From assembly GCA_030295235.1 (NCBI GenBank), contig AP026164.1:1426001-1490000 (forward strand): DNA of 64,000 bases. The letters run 5' to 3'. The translations under genes and the position numbers were made by a program. Origin of the DNA: Fistulifera solaris. Taxonomy: Eukaryota > Bacillariophyta > Bacillariophyceae > Naviculales > Stauroneidaceae. Positions 56,094-64,000 of the stretch are shown here, one piece after another (position 1 is the stretch's first letter; each line of letters starts with the position of its first letter). The notes beneath the pieces are model-generated. The model was given only the letters and a program-made list of their open reading frames with translations, was not told the DNA's origin and did no database searches.

Positions 56094-57519
56094 ATGAACC
56101 TTCCATTTTTGATAGCATGTCTATTCATTATTGTTCGGCAAACACTATCGTTTCGCTCTTCTCAAGCTTCTGTCCGAACTCTATGTCGTAGAGGAGCAGC
56201 GGGTAGGCCGCTGGACTATGCGACAGGATGGCCGCAAAAGTTCCCCGCGAAAGATCATTGCTCGCGGTGTGGTTTGTGTGAAACAACTTTTGTTTCACGC
56301 GTCAAAGATGCCTGTGCGCTATTGCCTGAGACTGGTATGAGTCGAATGCACGATTTGGAAGTCAAAGTACACGGTCGTAGCCGGAATACGCACCATGCAA
56401 TGGACACAGCCGACGAAGGTCGATTTGGTGTTTTGCACGAGGAAATAAAACTGGTAAAGGGCGTCGAAATGAAAGACTCTCAGTGGACTGGAGTAGTAAC
56501 ATCGATAGCTCTTTCGATGTTGGAAGCAAGGAAAGTTGACGCTGTGGTCTGTATTGCTGGAGAACATGGCAGTTGGGCTACTCCCGAAGCGATTGTAGCA
56601 AAATCTGGGGAACAAATATTGCGTGGACGAGGTGTAAAACCTTGTTTGGCTCCCAGTTTGAAAATCCTCGACGAGATCAAACAAGATCGGTCTATTCGCA
56701 AGTTGCTTTTTTTGTGGAGTAGGATGCTCCGTTCAAGCTTTTCGAGCTATTCAAGATGATCTTGGTCTTGACGAAGTCTACGTGCTGGGAACAAACTGTG
56801 TCGACAACAGCCCGACTCCCAAAGCTGCTGAAAATTTTGTTCGGGTGGGACTTGGTTTGAAAGATATTGAAGAAGTGAAGGGTTATGAATTCATGCAGGA
56901 CTTTCGCGTTCACGCCAAGACTGGCGACGGATACTTGACGAAGCCGTACTTTTGCTTACCGGGAGTGCTTGCCCAGCCATCCATTGCAACATCCTGTTTA
57001 GCGTGTTTCGATTATACAAATGGGCTAGCCGATGCTGTGGTTGGTTACATGGGAGCACCACTGGACGCCGGAAGGCGTATGGACGAATCCTTTCAAACTT
57101 TAACGATAAGGAATCAGAGAGGAACAGAAATGATTGAGACAGCTAGAAAACGTGGCCGACTATCAATTGGATCGACAGCGACGGGTAAAGGGAGTTTTGA
57201 AGACTTTGCTATGTCCACGTTGAAGTCAGATGCTATTGTACAGTCGATGATAGGAGGTTCAATTATGGAAAAGGGATTGCCCGACTTGCTTGGTACAATG
57301 CTTGCGTCCATATTGCATAGAATTGGCCCAACGGGCTTAAACTTTGCGAGGTATAGTATCGACTACCATATCCTACGAAACTACCTGCATGTTGTTGACG
57401 AATGGGGAGAAACTTCCGCCAAGAATATAGTCCCTGTATATGCTCAGAAGATCGTCAAGAAGTATCTCGAGATAGATTCCATGATAACACTTTTGTCACA
57501 AATCCTTAAGAAAAAATGA
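56094..57519 (+). CDS. F420H2-dehydrogenase beta-type Fe-S flavoprotein, BciB/HCAR family (frame break at 56707)
   Basis: Ferredoxin-dependent pigment reductase family. Close relatives are cyanobacterial divinyl-chlorophyllide 8-vinyl reductase (BciB type) and plant 7-hydroxymethyl-chlorophyll a reductase. Diatoms lack chlorophyll b, so an 8-vinyl reductase role is more likely, but this is inference. The N-terminus is a signal peptide (LPFLIACLFIIVRQTLS/FRSS) with F at the cleavage site, fitting a plastid protein. Cluster cysteines are in KDHCSRCGLCETTF, in GTNCVDNSP and in TSCLACFDYTNGLADAVVGYMG. The frame changes in a run of seven T at 56707-56713; with six T the protein reads LLFCGVGCSVQAFRAIQDD without a gap. 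No intron. Length about 475, usual for the family. Confidence 0.8.
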
Positions 57520-57894
57520 ATATAGTAGCCGTATTTCTAGATCCCTGCTAAACTAGTTAAGCAGAGATCCTTCTGTGATTTCCTTAAATGTTCCAGTTGC
57601 ACCCCTCATGTCTTAATTCGTAGTATAGCAGTAACGCGTAGAATAAGTGCGGTCTGGATCCGGGTGGGTAAATTGAAACAGAAGAACGCCACGGCTACGA
57701 AGAAAGAAGACGACAGAGTGTACGTAGGGCTCAGATACCGGGAAGTTGATTTGAGCTGAAATAAGAGACAAGCCACGTCTGCAACTTTCGGTCGAACGGA
57801 GAACCAAGGTCTTGTTAAAGTTGCTTACCACTTTCGATCAAGATAACGTATTCAAAGTCATGATTTATTCGCTTTATAGATTATCTGTTCTTTT
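57520..57894. other. Convergent intergenic region
   Basis: 3' flanks of two convergent genes. No gene seen. Confidence 0.5.
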
Positions 57895-60444
57895 CTAGCT
57901 TTTCTGCCCCGCCAAGAGCTGACTAACGATATCTCTGGTATACTTTAGACGCTTCTCAATTTCGGACGACGTTCCAACAAGATCATCCGTTAAGCAATAC
58001 GTGGCTCGAACTCGATTTTTGTCCACATAAGTTACGAAACGAGTGTCGGGAGTCAACAGGACTTCGGTTTGATCATAGAAGACAACTTGAATTGTCTGGT
58101 CGCTGAGGCGAAACAAAATTGCGTGCTTCGTCTGAACCCATTTCTTGACGTAAACCAAATCGCCGTCGACGGTCTTGGCACTTCCGAAGAACAGAGGTAC
58201 TTTGTCGTGATGTTCTTCAGCAGCTTTCTTCTGCTGGTCGATCAAATAATTGCGGAAATGGGTCAACAGGGTAACCTTTTTCTTCAAAAACTCTGGGTAG
58301 GATACTAGAGTGTACGTGTCAATCGTTGTCTCAGGACGACGACTTGTGGAGGCGTTCTTTTCATCTCTTTTACGCTCGATGTATTGAAAGCAGTCTCCTT
58401 CGGATTCTAAAGCAGTTTTCGTTGAATCATTGAAATAAACGCCCGATCCACCGTCGTTGAGCAGGAACCCTAAGCCATATTTGCTCGTGTAATCAACGTA
58501 TCGAATAACCCATTTTCGCGGCCCGTTTTGAGAAGAGCCTGGTTGAGGCGAGTGTGCTCGATAGCTACCTTTGCGCGAGTTAGCGATCGCTAGAACAGTG
58601 TCAAGCTGGTCGACCATATTGCGAACAACATCAAAATCATTATCAGCCGACATAACACGATTTTCAGGGCTTTTGGGAGACACGCTGGGTGCTTTTGACA
58701 TTTGAATGGCCGGGGAGGCAATAGAGAGACTTGCGGTTCGAGTGACCAAGACATCATCAGAAGTTGCCTCTGCACAAGGCTTTGGAGATGCAACAATTTT
58801 TGGCTTTGGCTCGCTCGGCTCTGATTCATCGTATATCTGGAATTCGGAGGGGACGGCGGCTTTCTTGCTTGACATCCCTTTAGTGGGCACAAACATTGTG
58901 TTCAAATTGCGATTCGAATCTCCTTCGCGATCTCCCTTCGAGGGTTTGACGGAAGATGTCGTGCTTTTTGGCATATTCGGATGGCGAGCGCCGAAAGGAT
59001 GCCGGGAAGTGAAGCGAGGTAGAGACGATTTGCTGGATGTAGCAGATACAGCATCACCCTCACAGACCAAAAAACCGAATTCATTTTCTTGCCAAACGGG
59101 CACCCGATGAAGAAGATTGGACGGAAGGTACTGAGGAAGCGGACTATCATTGAGGAAAGGATGTGCCATGATGGTCTCCAAGGAAGGCCTATCTTTGGGG
59201 TCACTTTGCAGTATGCAACGAATCAGATCTTTAACCCTTTCAGAGAGCTCCAACGCACCCGGGAAGCTATATTCATTTGCCAAAATACGCTGATAGGTTG
59301 CTTTCACGTCCTTGGCTTCGTAAGGAGGTTTCCCAACCAGCATTGTGTACAAAATGACTCCAATTGACCAAACGTCGACCTCAAAAGAGTGGCCGCGTTT
59401 CGACTTATCGCCCTGAATGATTTCGGGTGCTATGTAGTTGGGAGTGCCACAAATAGTCTTTCGCTTTTCATCGCCGTCCTCTACTCGAGTCGCCAGACCG
59501 AAATCGCCAACCTTAAGTTCCATGTCTCGGTCAAGGAAAAGATTTCCCAGTTTGAGATCACGGTGGATCACAGAGTTATCATGCATGAACTTAACGGAAT
59601 CGAGAAGATGATTCAAAAAATATGCGGCTTCAGGTTCCGTTAATCGTTTCCGTCGCTTAATCATTTCGTTTAGACTTTGGTTGTGGCAAAGCTCCAGCAA
59701 AATGTAACAGTTACTGCGGTCCTCAAAGTAGTGCTTGTATTGGCAAATGTGTCGATGTTTGAGGGTGCGATGAATTTTGATCTCTGTTTGTAGCTGAATA
59801 AACGAAGTCACGTCAGCGTTGTCGGGAAATTAGATTGAATATTGCTCAAATCGGAAACATACCTTTTGGCGGGCTCGTGCTTTGACAAGATTTGATTTCG
59901 CCACAACTTTAACTGCGTATTGCTTTCCAGTATCCATTGCTGTGCACAAGTAAACTTTGGCAAATCCCCCTTTGCCGAGCATGCGACCACGAAGATATTG
60001 ATGTATGGTGTGACCGTCACCATCTGGGCATCTCCGTTTTTCTTCAATCATGATATCCTGACTACCGTCATCGGAGCTCGCTGTCCGAGAAGAAGCTGTC
60101 TTTTCCGATGCGCGAAGGAGGGAGGATGAAACCGTATTGCGAAATCCAGAGCCCGTATCGTTTCGTGCGTCGACAGTGCTTCGAGTACCACGTGACGACA
60201 CATCTCCTTGAGATATTACGAGCGGATAGGCTTGTGAAGATGACGAATACTCTTCTGCGTTAGAAGACGCTGATGTATATATTCCTGACATCACCATCCC
60301 GTGGTTTTGGGGGTTGCTTCGGTTCTGACTGGAAGCGTTTACCATCGATCGGCCACCGTAAACTGTCTGGGGAAATTTGTTCGAATCCGATCGAGAATCG
60401 CGAAAAGGCGGAATGGTATCGATTATCTCCAGTGCTGTCGACAT
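57895..60444 (-). CDS. PLK: Polo-like kinase
   Basis: Mitotic Ser/Thr kinase controlling centrosome/spindle, mitotic entry and cytokinesis. Two exons, 59863-60444 and 57895-59793, with a 69-nt GT-AG intron (59794-59862, phase 0), give 826 residues. A Ser-rich N-terminal tail (about 145 residues) precedes the kinase domain (about 150-410). The glycine loop is GKGGFAKVY, with YAVKVV, HRDLKLGNLFL, DFGLATR, CGTPNYIAPE and the activation threonine in KRKTICGT. A long Ser/Pro-rich linker follows. Two polo boxes close the protein, WVIRYVDYTSKYGLGFLLND (about 630) and VKKWVQTKHAILFRLSD (about 735), the first with the Trp that binds phosphopeptides. All motifs are intact, with no frame break. Confidence 0.95.
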
Positions 60445-61182
60445 GTTGGAGTGAACTGAGGCTTATCAATATGTTTGAAGCAAGAAATAACTTTGACGGC
60501 AAGATACGACAACAAACAAGAGCGAAAAATCACCAGTAGTGCCTGATGCGATGCGGTCAAATCGTATAACAAACTGCCCAAGTATGATGTTTGCTTTTCA
60601 ATGTCAAGACCGAAAAGAGATAGTAAGAAAGTGACTATAACGAATTCTAAACACCTCGCTTTGGTCGAAGATAGGCATAAAAAGGCATAACCATGTGAGA
60701 TTTGGAACCGGACAACGAACAAAAGTCAAGCTGGCGCGAAAATGGAAATTCAAACGAACCGGTACCAAATTACCGTATCTGCGCTTATCATTTTTATAAT
60801 ATGCCGCATACAAACATTCAGGTAGACAACCATGAGCAATAAGTAAGACGTTTACATCTGTGGTGAAAAACATCATTCAAAGCCCAACACAGTTCTTGAG
60901 AACAGCCTGCGCGCCGCGCGGTGCCGCGCCGCGCGGTGGGAAGATGGGTAGGACCGAAAGGCGGGGATGACTACTGAATCACTAATAACCAATCCGACGT
61001 CATCCGCGACGTCCGCGGCACGTTCATTATTGTGCTTGAAATTGAGCGACATTCTTTTGTCTTTATTAACTGTTGATTTGGTTGTAACTATACCATTAAT
61101 TTTTCTTATAACATCAGCTCCCTCTTCACATTGCCCCCCTCTTCACATTGCCTACTGAAGAGTGAAGAATACACTGCGCATT
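60445..61182. other. Divergent intergenic region with GC-rich direct repeat
   Basis: No gene seen. At 60908-60940 GCCGCGCGGTG occurs twice within 30 bp of almost pure G+C, an island in AT-rich sequence. A 17-bp direct repeat of CCCTCTTCACATTGCC lies at 61119-61151, just before the next gene. Confidence 0.55.
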
Positions 61183-61702
61183 ATGACATCAACCATCTCT
61201 CACCGGCAGCAATTAGATCAGCTTTTTGCGTTTGACAGTATCGCCTCTGTTGTTTTTGGTACATTGGCACTTTTATCTCCTCATCACGTGGTCGAACAGC
61301 TTGGTGGAGGATACAACCACTCAACACACGAAGCTTTACGGTACGTGACTCTTGGGTGTCAAATGTTGTACGGAGTTTTTTTCTCTCGATTGTCGTTCTT
61401 ATTTCAACTTTCGTAGTCTATACGGGTGCTTGCGTCTGGCTTGCGGCTGGATACTCTGGCATGTAAGGAGAGTCGATGACGGGATTTTTCGTCGTCATGT
61501 TTGTGAAGCACTGCTTACATGCTACACCCTACAGTCGTTGGCTGTAATGAGAGCTCAATTTACTGACAAACACGTAATAGTCAACTGGATAGCTATCCTG
61601 ATCTTGCTGGGTCTATCTGCCGCGTACGCTTCTTTCAGATTTGGAAGCGGAGGGCATATGATAAAAGTTTACGAACTTCCTACCTCTGGGAATTTACAAT
61701 AG
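61183..61702 (+). CDS. Small membrane protein of unknown function
   Basis: Two exons, 61183-61340 and 61417-61702, with a 76-nt GT-AG intron (61341-61416), give 147 residues. Four hydrophobic segments (SIASVVFGTLALLSP, LYGCLRLACGWILWHV, EALLTCYTLQSLAVM, WIAILILLGLSAAYASF) make it a likely four-helix membrane protein. Short conserved-looking bits, ALRLYG and RRVDDGIFRRHVCEA, recall a family of small four-helix membrane proteins in algae and fungi, but I cannot name it. The start is the first ATG; the frame is open to a GTG at 61162. Confidence 0.7.
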
Positions 61703-61964
61703 CAGAGATTTACGACATGCTTCGATAAACCGTCCGATTCGACACTCAAGAGCATGAGTACGTTTCGACGGGTTTCCGGCGCTCATTACTAAAAAGGTTT
61801 GATGATTTGTTTCCTACGCACAGAACAGCACAGATTGATCATCGCACCCCATGTCCGTCTATTTCCCTAACAAAACTGCATAGCAATGTTCCAATCAGAT
61901 TAGTTTGATAAGCTTTATGATTACAAAAAACTAGAGGTGTATCAGCAGATCATGGCGAAACCTC

Positions 61965-64000
61965 TTATAGACGCCAGGCCATGCCATCGGAAACGAGAAT
62001 TCGGCTTTCGTCGATCAGCTGTGCTAATGCATGCTGAAAGACCTCTTGCTCGACGCCCGCATTTTCTTCGAGATCCTCGACGCTGACAGTCTCTTGTTCT
62101 TCGATACGCTCCCAAATGTAGTCTTTGACGGAATGAATCGGGTCTTGCCTGTCGCTACTTTGTGCATCGTTCTCGTCGTCGCTCACTCGAGCTCGAAGGT
62201 TGTGCTCGTTCTCGGACGATTCGTTCCTTGTCTCATCGGAGAATGTTTCTCGCGTCCTCTTTCTGCTGACATTTTCGTGATATAGTGCAAAACTAAGAAT
62301 GTCCATAGCGGCAGAACAGTCCGGCTCGGATTCAACAGTCTCGCTTAATCGAGCTTTCGCATGTGCAGTTGCCAGTCGGATGACTGTTTCCAAGCTACGT
62401 GCAGTGATAGGTAGAGTTCGCTCGTCTTGACGAGCACGCATTTCCGCATACCGGTGCGCGATGAACTCTCTAGCGTCTTCGGTCAGTTTTGGCTGAATGC
62501 GATGCTTGGCAAAATATAAATACTTCCGAAGGAAATCATGTTGTAGGACATCGCCGTCGTGGGGGTCTTCGTCATGTGAGGATCCCTGTTCCTCAACATA
62601 GTGGCGATCGCGCTGCCATACGGAGTGGACGCGCTCTTCGCTTCGACCGAAGAAATCGTCTTCATCATCGTCATCGTCGTAATCACTGTCATGACCTGAT
62701 GTCCCCCGGCCGCTGCGGTATCGATGCCCCCTAATGACATGTGATGCAATCCTCCGGTCCGTCTCCGGATCCATCTGATCAAGAACGACAAAAAGCAAAT
62801 CGAAACGGCTCAGAAGTGAGTCGGGAAGACCGATGTTTTCCTGAATACGGCGGTGACGATCGTATTGTCCGTACACAGGGTTAGCAGCTGCAAGAACGGA
62901 ACAACGCGCGTTTAAGCTAGCATGAATTCCGGCCTTGGAAATAGTGACAGTCTGTTGTTCCATGGCCTCGTGGATTGCAACGCGATCACTTTCCCCCATC
63001 TTGTCGAATTCGTCGATACAAACGAGACCACGATCGGCCAGCACCATGGCACCTGCCTCTAAGCGGCGCTCTCGAGTTTCTGGATCGGAAGTGATGGCCG
63101 CAGTAAGACCAACACCAGATGAGCCTTTACCAGTTGTTGAAACAGCGAGAGGTGCGATCGTCATAGCGGACCGAAGAAGTTGACTTTTCGCAGTCGATGG
63201 ATCTCCAACCATGAGGATATTGATATCACCTCGAAGATGTGTACCATTCTCTAAGTTTTTCTCCACCCCAGATAGCAACTGCAAAGCAAGAGCTTTCTTG
63301 ATGACAGCATGTCCGTGAATGGACGGACATATACTTCGTCCAAGTACCGACAAGATATCCGGACGTTCCGCCAAACCACGAATGTTTCGAATGTCTTCAG
63401 TGCGAATGTCCATTTGATTAGCATCTCTCCCCAAAATTTGAACGCTATTCACAAGAACAACGGTACGGAATACGCCAGATGAACTTTGTTGCCCTTGACC
63501 CCCCAGCGCAAGAGCTCTGTAGACTCCAACAATCATAACCCTATCGCCAGGCTTTACTTTGTCAACGAGATCATGATCCATAACCAATTCAACCGAGCGA
63601 GGTAATTGTCCCATCGGAGCCTTTTCCGGCATCTCTTGTAGCGTAATTGTTTGATGATCTTTGTATTGACTCAGACCAAACTCCGTCTCCAAGGGATTTC
63701 CGTCTTTATCTTTCGTGGGATAAATACCTGTTGTGATTTTCACGATTCGATCGATTTCCTGGCCACTGCTATCAACGTCGCGAAGACCAAGTCGGGGGTC
63801 TGTGGCATCAACATGCTCACGTGAAGTAAGGGAACCATTGTCGGGTCTGTAGTGCACCGATTTCACAACTTTGGGCTTAATCGTTGAAACCTTTGTAGCC
63901 ACACCTTCGACGCACACTAGTTGCCGAAGTGTGCTGGAAGTAAGGTCACGGGGAGAAGAAGCAGCTGCATCGACAGGGCCTTTGATAGATACTTTGATTT
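61965..64000 (-). CDS. MCM3: MCM3 replication licensing helicase subunit, partial
   Basis: Subunit of the MCM2-7 replicative helicase. The 5' part lies beyond the right edge; the visible part is 678 codons, roughly residues 100 to the end of a family of about 800. The OB part has SIKGPVDAAASSPRDLTSSTLRQLVCVEG. The AAA+ core has Walker A GDPSTAKSQLLR (about 63180-63215), the presensor GKGSSGVGLTAA, Walker B CIDEFDKM (about 63000-63025), AANPVYGQYDRHRRIQENI and the arginine finger LSRFDLLF (about 62800). The insert after RIASHVIRGHRYRSG is acidic, with YDDDDDEDDFFG, and contains short Ser/Asp runs. A winged-helix-like C-terminus ends in VSDGMAWRL. Frame is intact throughout and no intron is needed. 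Confidence 0.95.
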   Translation of the reverse strand, partial: IKVSIKGPVDAAASSPRDLTSSTLRQLVCVEGVATKVSTIKPKVVKSVHYRPDNGSLTSREHVDATDPRLGLRDVDSSGQEIDRIVKITTGIYPTKDKDGNPLETEFGLSQYKDHQTITLQEMPEKAPMGQLPRSVELVMDHDLVDKVKPGDRVMIVGVYRALALGGQGQQSSSGVFRTVVLVNSVQILGRDANQMDIRTEDIRNIRGLAERPDILSVLGRSICPSIHGHAVIKKALALQLLSGVEKNLENGTHLRGDINILMVGDPSTAKSQLLRSAMTIAPLAVSTTGKGSSGVGLTAAITSDPETRERRLEAGAMVLADRGLVCIDEFDKMGESDRVAIHEAMEQQTVTISKAGIHASLNARCSVLAAANPVYGQYDRHRRIQENIGLPDSLLSRFDLLFVVLDQMDPETDRRIASHVIRGHRYRSGRGTSGHDSDYDDDDDEDDFFGRSEERVHSVWQRDRHYVEEQGSSHDEDPHDGDVLQHDFLRKYLYFAKHRIQPKLTEDAREFIAHRYAEMRARQDERTLPITARSLETVIRLATAHAKARLSETVESEPDCSAAMDILSFALYHENVSRKRTRETFSDETRNESSENEHNLRARVSDDENDAQSSDRQDPIHSVKDYIWERIEEQETVSVEDLEENAGVEQEVFQHALAQLIDESRILVSDGMAWRL

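Overview
The window reads as nuclear DNA of a pennate diatom, most like Phaeodactylum. Several proteins begin with an ER signal peptide followed by a phenylalanine-type plastid cleavage site, and two or three of these also carry a twin-arginine thylakoid signal. UDP-glucose pyrophosphorylase is fused to phosphoglucomutase, as known from diatoms. There is a Psb31-like photosystem II subunit, introns are short (58-98 nt, GT-AG), and genes are tightly packed on both strands. I identified the organism from these traits only and could not search a database.

Layout. 0.6-3.2 kb: an Asp/Asn beta-hydroxylase family protein, a two-exon Costars/ABRACL protein and a Psb31-like lumenal protein. 4.1-12.3 kb: two diverged arms of an inverted duplication (about 4100-5165 and 11290-12333) flank the UGP/PGM fusion and an IST3/RBMX2 splicing factor. 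Each arm holds a tRNA-Arg(ACG)-like gene whose 3' half lies upstream of its 5' half. The copy at 5067-5148 looks intact and is a candidate circularly permuted tRNA gene. 12.1-18.4 kb: an orphan membrane protein, a CPA2-type cation/proton antiporter and tubulin cofactor E. 18.4-22.0 kb: two head-to-head thylakoid FKBP isomerases separated by a 75-bp minisatellite. 22.2-36.6 kb: one very large VPS13 lipid-transfer protein gene containing a PDZ-like module. 37.2-38.8 kb: TRM5 tRNA m1G37 methyltransferase. 38.8-41.2 kb: a gene-free repeat cluster with a 239-bp tandem duplication, a 386-bp MITE and a dispersed CAGAAATTCTG repeat. 41.2-49.9 kb: an ankyrin/R-SNARE protein, chloroplast Cpn20, a double-CW/AT-hook chromatin protein and a GAF-type TKL kinase. 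51.0-64.0 kb: a SAP-dienelactone hydrolase, an unknown nuclear coiled-coil protein, a BciB/HCAR-type Fe-S flavoprotein, a Polo-like kinase, a small membrane protein and MCM3, which runs off the end.

Many otherwise well-conserved genes (VPS13, antiporter, TBCE, FKBP, CW protein, hydrolase, BciB-like and others) are broken by about 27 single-base frame changes, nearly all in or beside homopolymer runs. In every case the conserved protein continues directly in the next frame. I read these as indels of the sequence or assembly and not as pseudogenes, and I annotate each gene across them.

The genes do not form one pathway. Themes are plastid function (Psb31-like, two FKBPs, Cpn20, BciB-like, SAP-hydrolase), cell division and chromatin (PLK, MCM3, TBCE, CW protein) and membrane traffic (VPS13, SNARE). 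The main novelty candidate is the permuted tRNA gene and its older, decaying sister copy.
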